Shown: positions 23,837 through 31,880, numbered from the stretch's first letter. The stretch: DNA of 32,675 nucleotides from an uncultured Oscillospiraceae bacterium (GCA_947631395.1 CANRLF010000023.1:1-32675); one strand, 5' to 3'. Made by a program: numbers and translations. Notes: generated by a model from the letters alone, not told the origin.

Positions 23837-24745
23837 TCACAACTTAAACGACATCTTCCCCCTCGGGTGCTTTTCGGCCAAAAGCTGGGACTGGTGCGGC
23901 GTGGATACATGTGTGTATATCTGAGTGGTGGATATAGAGCTGTGTCCTAAAAGCGACTGTATGTACCGTATATCCATCCCCGCCTCCAAAAGCGAGGTGG
24001 CGAAGGTGTGGCGGAACATGTGGGGCGTGATGTTGCCTGGGGAGCCGACGCGCTGAAGGTGCTTATGTATTATTCGCCGGACGGACTGGGGCGTCAGCGG
24101 TCGTCCCCGGCGGTTTATTAGGATGGCGTTCTGGGCGGCGATCTCGGCTGAATATCTGAGGGTATAGGTCCCCATGAGCGATATTATCTCGGCGGTGGTG
24201 AGCTCTATGACGCGCTCCTTCCGGCCCTTGCCCCTGACCAGCAGGCGCATGGAGCTCTCGGACAGTGAAAACGTATCCGGCGTCAGGGCGCAGAGCTCCG
24301 ATACACGAAGTCCCGTGCTGAACAGAAGCTCCAGCACCGCGATGTCCACCAGCGTCTCACGCCTGTCTGGGTCGTAGCCGTCATAGGCGCTTTGCAGAAG
24401 GCCCCTCACCGTGTCCTCCGGGATAGTCCTGGGCAGCTGCCTGGGGTACTGTATCTTCAGGTGGAGCTTGTCAAAGGGATTGGCATCAATGGTCTCGTTA
24501 AACTCAAGCTCGCTGAAAAACGCCCGGACGCTGGCCAGCTTTCGCTTCACGGACCTGGGCGCGAAACGCCGGTTCAGGTGCATGACGTACCTGCTCAGCG
24601 TATCCCTCTCCGCCCAACTCTCACCGGCGAAGTCCCCGTATTGCCCAAGGTCGATGCGGTACGCCTTCAGCGTATCCGGCGAAAGCTTTTTGCTGTTTTC
24701 ACAGCAGTCCAGGTACTCATTTATCAGTGTGGATATTTCCCGCAT
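23837..24745 (-). CDS. Tyrosine recombinase, XerC/XerD type
   Basis: A 302-residue site-specific recombinase with the length of XerC/XerD. N-terminal SAM-like domain (1-95, LINEYLDCCENSKKLSPDTLKAYRIDL). The catalytic set is complete: R147 in STGLRVSEL, K173 in RGKGRKER, H242 and R245 in HMFRHTFAT, H268 in LLGHSSISTTQ and Y277 in QIYTHV. ATG at 24745 is chosen for GGAGGG 7 nt before it; the frame is open to 24829. It may be the chromosome dimer resolvase or a related element recombinase. Context is suggestive: repeats lie at its 3' side and an AT-rich island at its 5' side. Confidence 0.93.
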   Translation of the reverse strand: MREISTLINEYLDCCENSKKLSPDTLKAYRIDLGQYGDFAGESWAERDTLSRYVMHLNRRFAPRSVKRKLASVRAFFSELEFNETIDANPFDKLHLKIQYPRQLPRTIPEDTVRGLLQSAYDGYDPDRRETLVDIAVLELLFSTGLRVSELCALTPDTFSLSESSMRLLVRGKGRKERVIELTTAEIISLMGTYTLRYSAEIAAQNAILINRRGRPLTPQSVRRIIHKHLQRVGSPGNITPHMFRHTFATSLLEAGMDIRYIQSLLGHSSISTTQIYTHVSTPHQSQLLAEKHPRGKMSFKL

Positions 24746-24934
24746 ATCTTTACCCTCCTTTGGATGAATACCTCCCATTATATCCCCGAATCCCCATCCC
24801 GCAACCGCCCAAACTCCCCGGTCAATCAAATATCAGTATAAAATAAGTCCCAATTCGACTTCGCGTTCACAGTCAAAAGCGTGAATAATCATTAATATTT
24901 CACTGCTGAATGTTTAGTCAGGACAGCAAATAGG

Positions 24935-24973
24935 AACGCTCCGATCGATGCCAAAATCGCCGGAGCGTTTTCT
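24935..24973 (+). terminator. Orphan terminator-like hairpin
   Basis: AACGCTCCG (24935-24943) and CGGAGCGTT (24961-24969) followed by TTCT on the plus strand. No plus-strand gene precedes it; it may end a small RNA or be left from a lost gene. The rest of 24746-25084 is AT-rich and shows no gene. Confidence 0.6.
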
Positions 24974-25026
24974 GTTTGGCATGGGCGGAAATTTTGTAAA
25001 AATTAATTAACCGCCTTAATGGACGG

Positions 25027-25061
25027 TAGATTTCTACACATTTGGGTGGTATAATGATACC
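25027..25061 (+). promoter_or_regulatory. Promoter of the YcxB-like gene with palindromic -10 region
   Basis: TATAAT (25050-25055) has a weak -35 (TAGATT, 25027-25032) at 17 nt. The -10 lies inside GGTAT-aatg-ATACC (25048-25061), a small inverted repeat that could be an operator. Confidence 0.55.
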
Positions 25062-25084
25062 ATAAATTGTGGAGGTGATGTATC

Positions 25085-25720
25085 GTGTTTCTTTTTCAAA
25101 TCAGCAGCTATGACGATCCTGCGCTGGACGATGAAACAGAGGAACTGCTCCGTCAGCGTTTAGAAACCCACAGCCGCCGAACTCTGTCCGGAATATGGAA
25201 AGTGACAGACACGCTAAGTAACTATGCCGGTAAAGGACCGGGGAGGGAGAAACGGCAGGGACGATACCGCATTTACGGCGTTGTTTTGCTCGTTTTGGGC
25301 GTGTTTGTTTTGGTTCCCGGTCTTGCGGAGCCGAGGGAACCTATCCTCATTTTAGCCGGTGTCATGGCAATCTTCGTGGGCTTTTTGAACTTCTTTCTCA
25401 GCGGCAAAAGAAGAACCGCCGGCGTTCCGACTTCCTGCAAAAATGAGGCAAAAAAGCTGCTTGAGGGACGGCGAGCCATAGACTGGCGCAAAGCCATGAC
25501 AAAGATTGATTTTGACGAAACAGACATAACCATTACATCTGGCGAAAGCCGGGAAATTATTCCGTATGCTCAAATAGCGGAGGTGTTTGAATCGGAACAT
25601 CTGTGGCTTCTTATGTATCACGATGAAAGAGCGTTACTCCTGCAAAAAAAGGATTTGGTTTCGGGTGATGCCGCTATGTTCACCTCACATATTCTTCAGA
25701 AAACCGCTTCTAAACTTTAG
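25085..25720 (+). CDS. Membrane protein with YcxB-like C-terminal domain
   Basis: A 211-residue protein. After a soluble N-terminal stretch (1-60) come two adjacent membrane helices (about 64-81 and 86-108: YGVVLLVLGVFVLVPGL and ILILAGVMAIFVGFLNFFL). The C-terminal part, FDETDITITSGESREIIPYAQIAEVFESEHLWLLMYHDERALLLQKKDL, has the pattern of YcxB-like domains, a PH-like fold of unknown role. The start is GTG at 25085, with GGAGGTGATG upstream. Base composition is clearly lower in GC than the housekeeping genes and codons such as GAA, AAA and TTT dominate, consistent with transfer. Confidence 0.8.
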   Translation: MFLFQISSYDDPALDDETEELLRQRLETHSRRTLSGIWKVTDTLSNYAGKGPGREKRQGRYRIYGVVLLVLGVFVLVPGLAEPREPILILAGVMAIFVGFLNFFLSGKRRTAGVPTSCKNEAKKLLEGRRAIDWRKAMTKIDFDETDITITSGESREIIPYAQIAEVFESEHLWLLMYHDERALLLQKKDLVSGDAAMFTSHILQKTASKL

Positions 25721-25752
25721 GAACATTCAATGTGGATTTTGAGAGGTGTAGT

Positions 25753-26179
25753 ATGGGTTGTATCCATGCTGATATGGTAGATTATTCCGTTTCAGCCGAA
25801 TGGTGGAAGAAACTGATCCGACATTTTGCCAATGTGGGCGACGAAATGGAGATTCGCTGCTGGAAAGAGGAAACGGTTGAAATAAGTCGGGCGGCTATGT
25901 ACGGAGCGCCTTCAGAAGATGGGTACGAGGTTTCTGTCAAAGGGACGGTCACCCCCCCAGTTGCTTGCAGAACTGTTAGCCGAGGAACCTGCGGACAAAG
26001 ACATATACAATAAAATGACGAAGTACTTTACGATCAGAGTCTACCGCAAATCACGCATCTTTAGCCGTGAACATTATGGCACGGAAATATATCTAAGCGG
26101 AGCAGATGATGATATTTCCTTTATTTCAAAAGTGTTAGAGCCATACGGTGACTGTTTTAGTGTTGGCATTAGCAAGTAG
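25753..26179 (+). pseudogene. Unknown gene split by a frameshift at a C7 run
   Basis: Two frames join into one protein if one base is removed from the seven-C run at 25952-25958. The first part, from ATG 25753 (GAGAGG 6 nt upstream), runs MGCIHADMVDYSVSAEWWKK to EVSVKGTVTP; the second continues QLLAELLAEEPADKDIYNKMTKYFTIRVYRKSRIF to ECFSVG-like DCFSVGISK, stopping at 26179. The joined product would have about 141 residues, soluble, with no motif I recognise. As written, the first frame ends at 26013 with an unrelated tail. This may be a pseudogene, a phase-variable gene or a sequencing error. Confidence 0.8.
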
Positions 26180-26237
26180 TTTGTCAGGGAGTTGCTAACT
26201 AAGAGATTATATTTCCACACAGGCACAGTGGGCAATT

Positions 26238-26315
26238 ATGCAGGCAGTATCCCTGTTGTCTGTATTCGTTGGGCTGGGTTTTTCAATTTTTGGATTTATT
26301 GAGAGGGAAAAATAA
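26238..26315 (+). CDS. Possible 25-residue membrane peptide or gene remnant
   Basis: From ATG 26238 the frame reads MQAVSLLSVFVGLGFSIFGF then IEREK and stop. It is one hydrophobic helix with a charged end. There is no good ribosome site, so it may be the tail of a decayed gene. Nothing else is visible in 26180-26405. Confidence 0.25.
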   Translation: MQAVSLLSVFVGLGFSIFGFIEREK

Positions 26316-26405
26316 CATCAAGTTTTATGAACTGTGGCAAAATCCTTTAGAAACTAAAAACCGGAATTATAAGAAACAAGCAAATCGGTAGTGGCGGAGG
26401 CATAT

Positions 26406-26582
26406 ATGAAAAATAAACCATTACCATTTATTTTTGGCATTGTCCTGTTGGCTGCTTGTTTGATTATTATGTTTGTAATGATACTCAACAATAAAGAGGT
26501 TCCGGTATTTCTGATTGGATTTACCGGCGCATTGTGCGGAATTTTGATTAATTTGATTAAGGACATTTTTGGTAAACATTAA
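26406..26582 (+). CDS. Small two-helix membrane protein, unknown
   Basis: A 58-residue protein: MKNKPLPF, a first helix (IFGIVLLAACLIIMFVMIL), a short polar turn NNKEVP, a second helix (VFLIGFTGALCGILINLI) and a basic end KDIFGKH. ATG at 26406 follows GGAGG by 5 nt; an earlier in-frame codon at 26391 has no ribosome site. AT-rich like its neighbours and in the same direction. No family recognised. Confidence 0.7.
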   Translation: MKNKPLPFIFGIVLLAACLIIMFVMILNNKEVPVFLIGFTGALCGILINLIKDIFGKH

Positions 26583-26619
26583 AGTTCCAATTCAAGAAAA
26601 TGATATTGGAGGTAAATAA

Positions 26620-26898
26620 ATGGACTGGTGGAACATATCGGTGTTTGGTATAACACCCGTTTTTACTGTTGTTCTAATCTTTGTTGTTAAGCGAAAACTT
26701 CTTTGGACAGCGCCGTTAATATCAACAGTGATTTCCGTGATTATTAGCATAATAGCTGTGCCGGACATTCTAAGCGAAGGCGAATATCTGGCGCATTTTG
26801 GAATTAGTATACTTTTCCATTTTGCAATTGTTGTCCTTTTGACAATTATTGCTTACATTGTTGCACATATTATAAAACGGAAACAGAACAGTCAATAA
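26620..26898 (+). CDS. Small three-helix membrane protein, unknown
   Basis: A 92-residue, strongly hydrophobic protein with helices at about 5-24 (ISVFGITPVFTVVLIFVV), 29-48 (LWTAPLISTVISVIISIIAV) and 59-84 (FGISILFHFAIVVLLTIIAYIVAHI), and a basic C-terminus KRKQNSQ. ATG at 26620 is preceded by GGAGG. It begins 37 bases after the previous small membrane gene and ends before a strong terminator, so the two likely form an operon. Function unknown. Confidence 0.75.
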   Translation: MDWWNISVFGITPVFTVVLIFVVKRKLLWTAPLISTVISVIISIIAVPDILSEGEYLAHFGISILFHFAIVVLLTIIAYIVAHIIKRKQNSQ

Positions 26899-26975
26899 AC
26901 GCCGGAATAATTCAAAGGCTAATTAACCACTAACATTTTGTAAATCCCAATGTTTTGTATTATGATTTATCATTT

Positions 26976-27009
26976 CCCCGTCAGCAATTATGCTGGCGGG
27001 GAATTTTTT
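26976..27009 (+). terminator. Intrinsic terminator at the end of the AT-rich island
   Basis: CCCCGTCAGCA-atta-TGCTGGCGGGG (one G-T pair) followed by AATTTTTT. Confidence 0.85.
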
Positions 27010-27075
27010 ATTCACTCCATTGGATAAATATTCACTCCAGCCGTGACTCAGATACTCCGGGAAGACAAAAGGGAA

Positions 27076-27148
27076 TTGGGAGTAAAATAAAAGGACGGTA
27101 TGGCGATCTCCATACCGTCCTTTTTAAATATGCCGTTTTACTCCCCTT
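27076..27148. terminator. Bidirectional terminator nested in a longer inverted repeat
   Basis: The core AAAAGGACGGTATGG-cgatct-CCATACCGTCCTTTT (27089-27124) is a perfect 15-bp stem with A and T tracts on both sides. Outside it GGGAGTAAAA (about 27078) and TTTTACTCCC (about 27135-27144) pair as well. It terminates hypA on the minus strand and can terminate island transcripts on the plus strand. Confidence 0.88.
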
Positions 27149-27171
27149 CCCGGGCCACCTATCCTCCGCGA

Positions 27172-27516
27172 CTACGTCACGCCGATCTCCTTTATGTTAA
27201 ATTCCCGGCCCTGTATCAGATAGGTGTTGCCGGAGCCGCAGTTGGGGCAGAGCTTGGCGTATCTCACGGTCTCGTAATCCTCGCCGCAGTCCTCGCAGTG
27301 GGTGACGGCGGGGACCTCCTCGATGACAAGCTCCGCCTCGTCCATGATGGGCTCCTTTTTTATCGCCCATTTCCAGCAATCCCGCAAAAGCTCGTGGACC
27401 ACGCCGGTGACCTGGCCGATCTCCAGCGTGACTGACTCTACCCGCCGGGCCCCGTTCTCCTCCGCCACCTTTTTCACGTCGCGGATGACGTAGAACACCA
27501 CACCCAGCTCGTGCAT
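27172..27516 (-). CDS. hypA: Nickel metallochaperone HypA
   Basis: HypA binds nickel and works with HypB in loading nickel enzymes, classically [NiFe]-hydrogenase and in some bacteria urease. The 114-residue protein has the invariant N-terminal MHE nickel motif (H2) and the zinc site C74-x2-C77 and C90-x2-C93 in CEDCGEDYETVRYAKLCPNC. Its ATG overlaps the stop of the upstream flavoprotein gene by one base (TAATG), so the two are translationally coupled. Confidence 0.95.
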   Translation of the reverse strand: MHELGVVFYVIRDVKKVAEENGARRVESVTLEIGQVTGVVHELLRDCWKWAIKKEPIMDEAELVIEEVPAVTHCEDCGEDYETVRYAKLCPNCGSGNTYLIQGREFNIKEIGVT

Positions 27517-30335
27517 TACTTCGTGACCTTCCTGACGGCGATCTTCGCCGCCCGCTTGGCCGCGTATGGCAGGATGTACTTAAACTTCTCCTCGGCCTTC
27601 ACCATGTGTGTGCACTCGGGCCTGTCGCGGTGAAGTGTCACGGCGTCGAAGCCGCACCTGGTGGTGCAAACGCCGCAGCCGATGCACTTGTTGGGGTCCA
27701 CCACCGCCGCGCCGCAGCCCAGGCACCTGGCCGTCTCGATGCGGACCTGCTCCTCAGTCAGGGTGACGGAGGCGTCCCTAAACGGCGTCTTGCTCCTGTC
27801 GGCGCCCTCCCGCTGTCGTGAGGAGTTGTCGTAGCTCTCCACGGTTATATTGTCCTTGTCGAGCTCTATGAACTCCCACCTGTTGCGGCCGATGGTCATG
27901 TTGGCGTTGTGGACATAGCGGTGCAGGGATTCTGAGGCGTAGTGGCCCTGAGCTATGGCGTCGATGGCGAATTTGGGCCCGGTAAGCACGTCGCCGCCCA
28001 CGAAGATGTCGGGCTCGGCGGTCTGGAAGGTCAGGCTGTCCGCCTCGGGGTAGCCACCCCGGCCCAGCTTTACGGCGGTGTCCTTCAGAAGGTCGCCCCA
28101 CTGGACGCACTGGCCTATGGCGAAGATGACCCTGTCGCACTTGACGGTGACCGTCTCGTCCTCGTCGTACTTGGGGGCGAATTTCCCGTTGCCCTCGTAT
28201 ACGTCAACGCACTTTTTGAACACGATGCCCGTGACCCGTCCGTCCTCGGTGAGGATCTCCTTTGGGCCCCATCCGTTGCGGATTGCCACGCCGTCGTCCA
28301 TTGCCTCCTGGGCCTCCTCGTTGGAGCACGGCATCTCCTTTGGCCCCTCCAGGCAGTACATGGCGACGGACTTCGCCCCGGAGCGGGCGCTGACCCTGGC
28401 GGCGTCCACCGCCACGTTCCCGCCGCCCACCACCACGACGGTGCCCTTGAAGGGCTCGTCGCCGCAGTTGGCCTTCCGCAGATAGTCTATTGCCGTGACG
28501 CACCCCTCGGCGCCCTGTCCGGGCACCCCGGGGAGCTTCCCGCCGGAACAGCCGATGGCTATATAGAACGCCTTATAGCCCTGTTCCCGGAGCTCCGGTA
28601 TGGTCACGTCCCGGCCCACCTCCACGCCGGTCTTTATCTCCACGCCGAGCTCACGGATGACGTCGATCTCCGCCTCGACCAGGTCCTTCTCCAGCTTATA
28701 TGAGGGGATGCCGTACCGGAGCATACCGCCGGGGAGGGGATTTTTCTCGAACACCGTGGGCTTATATCCGATAGTCGCCAGATAGTACGCCGCCGACAGT
28801 CCCGCGGGGCCGCCGCCGATTATGGCGATCTTCTCCTCAAAGCGGTCCATGTGGATGCTGGCGGGGATCACCACCTCCGGCACGTACCTCGTCTCGGCCT
28901 TCAGGTCCCGCTCGGCGATAAATCTCTTCACCGCGTCGATGGCCACGGGGTCGTCCACGGTCCCTCGGGTACAGGCGTCCTCGCACCGGCGGTTGCAGAC
29001 GTGCCCGCAGACGGCCGGGAAGGGGTTTTGGCGCTTTATGAGCTCCAGCGCCTCCCGGTACTTGCCCTGGGCGGCTTTTTTCAGGTACCCCTGTACGGCG
29101 ATATGTGCCGGGCAGGCCGTCTTGCAGGGGGCGGTGCCGGTCTGGTGGCAGTTGACCCTGTTGTGGTCCCGGTACTCCGGATCCCACTTGTCCGGACCCC
29201 ACTTCGTCTCGTCAGGGAGCTCCTGGCGGGGATACTCCACCTCTTTCCCCTCCCTGTCGCATAGCTTCTGGCCCAGCTTCAGCGCGCCGGCGGGGCATTT
29301 CTCCACGCACCGCCCGCAGGCGACGCACTTCTCCTTGTCCACGTGGGCCACATACGCGGACCTTGACAGGTTCGGCGTGTTGAAAAGCTGCGAGGTCCGC
29401 AGGGCGTTGCATATCTGTACGTTGCAGTTGCAGATGGCGAAGATCTTGTTCTCGCCGTCTATGTTCGTGACCTGGTGGACAAAGCCGTTGTCCTCGGCCC
29501 GCTTGAGTATCGCCATAGCCTCGTCATATGTGATGTCCCGGCCCTTGCCTGTCTCCCGGCAGTAGTCCGCGAAATCCCCAAGGCCGATGCACCAGCCGTA
29601 CTGGTCGTCGGCACAGCCGTCCCCCAGCACCTTGCGGGATGCCCTGCAGGAGCACTGCCCCACGCCGATGTGCCCCTCGTACTTTTTCAGCCAGTATGAG
29701 ATATGCTCCAGATCCACGGACTCGTTCTCCATGGATATGGCCTTCTCCACCGGTATAACGTGCATACCTATGCCGCCGCCACCGGGTGGCACCATCTGTG
29801 TGATGCCCGCCAGGGGTATGTATGTCATGCGCTCAAAGAAGGACGCCACGTCCGGGTGATCCCGCAGACGCGGGTTGTCGTAGTGCTTCCCGTCGTCGGT
29901 CTTTTCCTCCATGTTCAAAAGCTCCGCTATGCCCGGCACGAATATGGGCAGCATGTACCTCCGGTCCGACTGCGGCGCGGTGCGGCCGTTGTGGTCGTAG
30001 TGGTCGCCGTAGTCGTACTCTAAAAGCCCCACATACGCCATTTCCTCCAGGAGCTTCTCAAATTCCTCCCGCTTCTCCTCCGGGACCTGGCAGAGCTTCA
30101 CGAGCTCCTCCACCGTGTAGTGCTCCCTGAGCTTCATCTTCAGGGCCACGTCGGCCATCTCGTCGGTGATGAGCTCCGCCAGCCCCCAGTATTCCGGGTC
30201 CTCCACCTTCACCCCGCCCAGCTTGTGGGCGGCCACGTCGGTGATCTTTTTCCCGAGCTTTACGATTTTCTCCCGGGCGGGCTTTTCGCCCTTGTGATTT
30301 GCCGGCCAGCTTTCGTATACCTTTGTCATATCCAT
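27516..30335 (-). CDS. Large Fe-S flavoprotein oxidoreductase (GltD/NfnB-like core)
   Basis: A 939-residue cytosolic redox protein. Residues 1-230 are a helical region of unknown role. Then come cysteine clusters C228-x-C-R, C241, C249 and CNCNVQIC (302-309), a 4Fe-4S ferredoxin motif CVACGRCVEKCP (337-348), the GltD-type N-terminal Fe-S domain with CKTACP and CGHVCNRRCEDACTRG (404-458), the FAD motif GGGPAGLSAAY (507-517), the NAD(P) motif GGGNVAVDAAR (637-647), GGDVLTGP (790-797) and a C-terminal 2[4Fe-4S] module (871-895). ATG at 30335 follows GGAGG; the frame is open to 30395. It lies between hypB and hypA, suggesting a link to a nickel redox enzyme. Electron partner unknown. Confidence 0.88.
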   Translation of the reverse strand: MDMTKVYESWPANHKGEKPAREKIVKLGKKITDVAAHKLGGVKVEDPEYWGLAELITDEMADVALKMKLREHYTVEELVKLCQVPEEKREEFEKLLEEMAYVGLLEYDYGDHYDHNGRTAPQSDRRYMLPIFVPGIAELLNMEEKTDDGKHYDNPRLRDHPDVASFFERMTYIPLAGITQMVPPGGGGIGMHVIPVEKAISMENESVDLEHISYWLKKYEGHIGVGQCSCRASRKVLGDGCADDQYGWCIGLGDFADYCRETGKGRDITYDEAMAILKRAEDNGFVHQVTNIDGENKIFAICNCNVQICNALRTSQLFNTPNLSRSAYVAHVDKEKCVACGRCVEKCPAGALKLGQKLCDREGKEVEYPRQELPDETKWGPDKWDPEYRDHNRVNCHQTGTAPCKTACPAHIAVQGYLKKAAQGKYREALELIKRQNPFPAVCGHVCNRRCEDACTRGTVDDPVAIDAVKRFIAERDLKAETRYVPEVVIPASIHMDRFEEKIAIIGGGPAGLSAAYYLATIGYKPTVFEKNPLPGGMLRYGIPSYKLEKDLVEAEIDVIRELGVEIKTGVEVGRDVTIPELREQGYKAFYIAIGCSGGKLPGVPGQGAEGCVTAIDYLRKANCGDEPFKGTVVVVGGGNVAVDAARVSARSGAKSVAMYCLEGPKEMPCSNEEAQEAMDDGVAIRNGWGPKEILTEDGRVTGIVFKKCVDVYEGNGKFAPKYDEDETVTVKCDRVIFAIGQCVQWGDLLKDTAVKLGRGGYPEADSLTFQTAEPDIFVGGDVLTGPKFAIDAIAQGHYASESLHRYVHNANMTIGRNRWEFIELDKDNITVESYDNSSRQREGADRSKTPFRDASVTLTEEQVRIETARCLGCGAAVVDPNKCIGCGVCTTRCGFDAVTLHRDRPECTHMVKAEEKFKYILPYAAKRAAKIAVRKVTK

Positions 30336-30349
30336 GTTCTGTTCCTCCC

Positions 30350-31018
30350 TTATCTCTTCCACATCTCTACCTGCTCCCGGAGCCACCCGACCCACTCGTC
30401 CACGCCCTCTCCGGTCTTGGCGCAGACGGGGATGATCCTCGCCCTTGGATTACGCGCGAGGATGTTCTCCCGGCACCTGTCCATGTCAAAATCGAAATAC
30501 GGCAGTACGTCTGTCTTGTTGATGACCACCGCGTCGCAGGCGGAGAACATCAGCGGGTATTTGAGTGGCTTGTCGTCGCCCTCCGGCACCGAGAGTATCA
30601 TGGCGTTTTTGCTCGCGCCGGTGTCAAACTCCGCGGGACACACCAGGTTCCCCACGTTTTCCAGTATCGCCAGGTCCAGATCGCCCGTGTCCAGCCCCTC
30701 CAGCCCCTGTGCCGTCATGTCCGCGTCCAGATGGCACATGCCGCCGGTGTGGAGCTGTATGGCCCTGGCCCCCGTCCCGGATATGCGCCGGGCGTCCACG
30801 TCGGAGTCGATGTCCGCCTCCATGACGCCAATCTTCATCTCCCCGCCCAGACGCTGTATGGTCCTGGTCAGCAACGTCGTTTTCCCCGCCCCCGGCGAGG
30901 ACATGAGGTTCAGTAAAAAGAGCTTCTTCTCCCGAAGCCTCCGGCGCAGCTCCTCCGCCCGCCGGTCATTGTCGGCAAAAACGCTCCTCTTCACCTCAAT
31001 CACCCGAAATTCCCCCAA
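30350..31018 (-). CDS. hypB: Nickel-incorporation GTPase HypB, TTG start
   Basis: HypB is the GTPase partner of HypA. The 222-residue protein has the P-loop SSPGAGKTT (40-48), the acidic ADIDSDVDA, the metal-site pair C95-H96 in HTGGMCHLDAD, ENVGNLVCPAEFD (120-132) and the NKTD guanine motif in VVINKTDVLPYFDFD. There is no N-terminal histidine-rich nickel-storage stretch. The start is TTG at 31018, six bases after GGAGGG. It heads the hypB-flavoprotein-hypA operon, with 14 bases to the next start. Confidence 0.96.
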   Translation of the reverse strand: MGEFRVIEVKRSVFADNDRRAEELRRRLREKKLFLLNLMSSPGAGKTTLLTRTIQRLGGEMKIGVMEADIDSDVDARRISGTGARAIQLHTGGMCHLDADMTAQGLEGLDTGDLDLAILENVGNLVCPAEFDTGASKNAMILSVPEGDDKPLKYPLMFSACDAVVINKTDVLPYFDFDMDRCRENILARNPRARIIPVCAKTGEGVDEWVGWLREQVEMWKR

Positions 31019-31053
31019 AATTATCCCTCCTCGCGGTATTTATTCGTAATTCA

Positions 31054-31082
31054 AGTATACCCGACCGGCAGAGAAATGTCAA
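31054..31082 (-). promoter_or_regulatory. Sigma-A promoter for hypB operon
   Basis: On the minus strand perfect TTGACA (31082-31077) and TATACT (31059-31054), 17-nt spacer. Confidence 0.87.
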
Positions 31083-31176
31083 ACAATAACATATTTTTTG
31101 CAGGAAAAAATTCAAAAATATTAGTACTCCCCCGTCCACCACCCCCGCCCGCAGGCGAAAAGGCTCCCCTCTCTGA

Positions 31177-31204
31177 GGGGAGCTGTCGCGAAGCGACTGA
31201 GGGG
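31177..31204 (+). repeat. Type A palindromic repeat, short stem
   Basis: GGGGAGCTGTC with inner stem GTCGC-gaa-GCGAC, then TGAGGGG and AGTCTACCCCC. Confidence 0.85.
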
Positions 31205-31221
31205 AGTCTACCCCCAAACAA

Positions 31222-31267
31222 GGTTGCGCCTCCGGCGCAATCAAATTGTGCGGCAAAGCCGCAAACC
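31222..31267 (-). repeat. Double-hairpin repeat, type B, minus orientation
   Basis: On the minus strand GGTTTGCGGC-ttt-GCCGC, spacer ACAATTTGATT, GCGCC-gga-GGCGC, AACC. The second hairpin keeps its stem but changes its loop relative to the other four copies. Confidence 0.85.
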
Positions 31268-31292
31268 TTTTAAATTAGGCTCCCCTTCGTAA

Positions 31293-31320
31293 GGGGAGCT
31301 GTCGCCCGCAGGCGACTGAG
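31293..31320 (+). repeat. Type A palindromic repeat, degenerate 3' end
   Basis: GGGGAGCTGTC with inner stem GTCGCC-cgca-GGCGAC, then TGAGAAG instead of TGAGGGG. Confidence 0.8.
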
Positions 31321-31330
31321 AAGAAAGGGA

Positions 31331-31880
31331 GCGGGATACGATGGGGGGCTGCGGGCCCGGAGGGGGCGACGCACCCCCGGCAAGCAGGGCACCGAAGGCG
31401 GGGCGGCCCGCGGCCCCCCAGCGCGTACCGACGGCGGGCAGGCCGCCCAAGCGAGGGCGGCCGAGTCCCGCCGTGGAGGACGGGCGGGTACCCCGCCCCC
31501 ACGGGGCGGGGCGCGGCGGGGGCGTAAAAACCCCCGTTAGAACTACCCAGCCAAAGTGGGGGCCAGCCGCGCCGCCCGGACGGGGCCGTCGCCCCGGCCA
31601 GCAAAAATATCAAATGGCGGCCCCGCAGGGGACGCAACCACTTGGCCGGGAGTCCAAATAGCGCGGCCATACCACTTAAGTCCCGCGCACAGGGGGCTTG
31701 TCCCCCGCGCACGGGACAACGGTGGCGGGCGACCGGCGCGCAGACCGCGCCCCGCGCGGGCAAGGGACCGGCGAACGCCAGCGCGGAGGGGGGCGCACAG
31801 GCTTACGACCCCGGGACGCTGGCGGGGGGAAACGCCGCGGGCATAGTCCCGCGGTGGTGCCCCCCACGGTAGAGACGGCC
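31331..31880. other. Extremely GC-rich stretch without convincing genes
   Basis: About 550 bases, visibly richer in G and C than any gene in the window, with many hairpins: CCCCGCCCCcacGGGGCGGGG (about 31493-31513), AGGGGGcttgTCCCCC nested in GTCCCGCGCAC/GCGCACGGGAC-like arms (31680-31718), and CCGCGGG-catagt-CCCGCGG (31835-31854). Frames on both strands are open only because stop codons are AT-rich; their products are P/G/R/A-rich with no family pattern and no ribosome sites. It could be a structured RNA, the end of a mobile element or simply biased sequence. Confidence 0.6.

Larger units (their letters stand above)
31137..31330. repeat. Palindromic repeat cluster (region 3)
   Basis: Between the hypB promoter and the GC-extreme region lie two type A elements in plus orientation and, between them, one type B element in minus orientation. 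Each type A is preceded by its CTCCCC/GGGGAG hairpin. No gene is seen. Confidence 0.85.
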
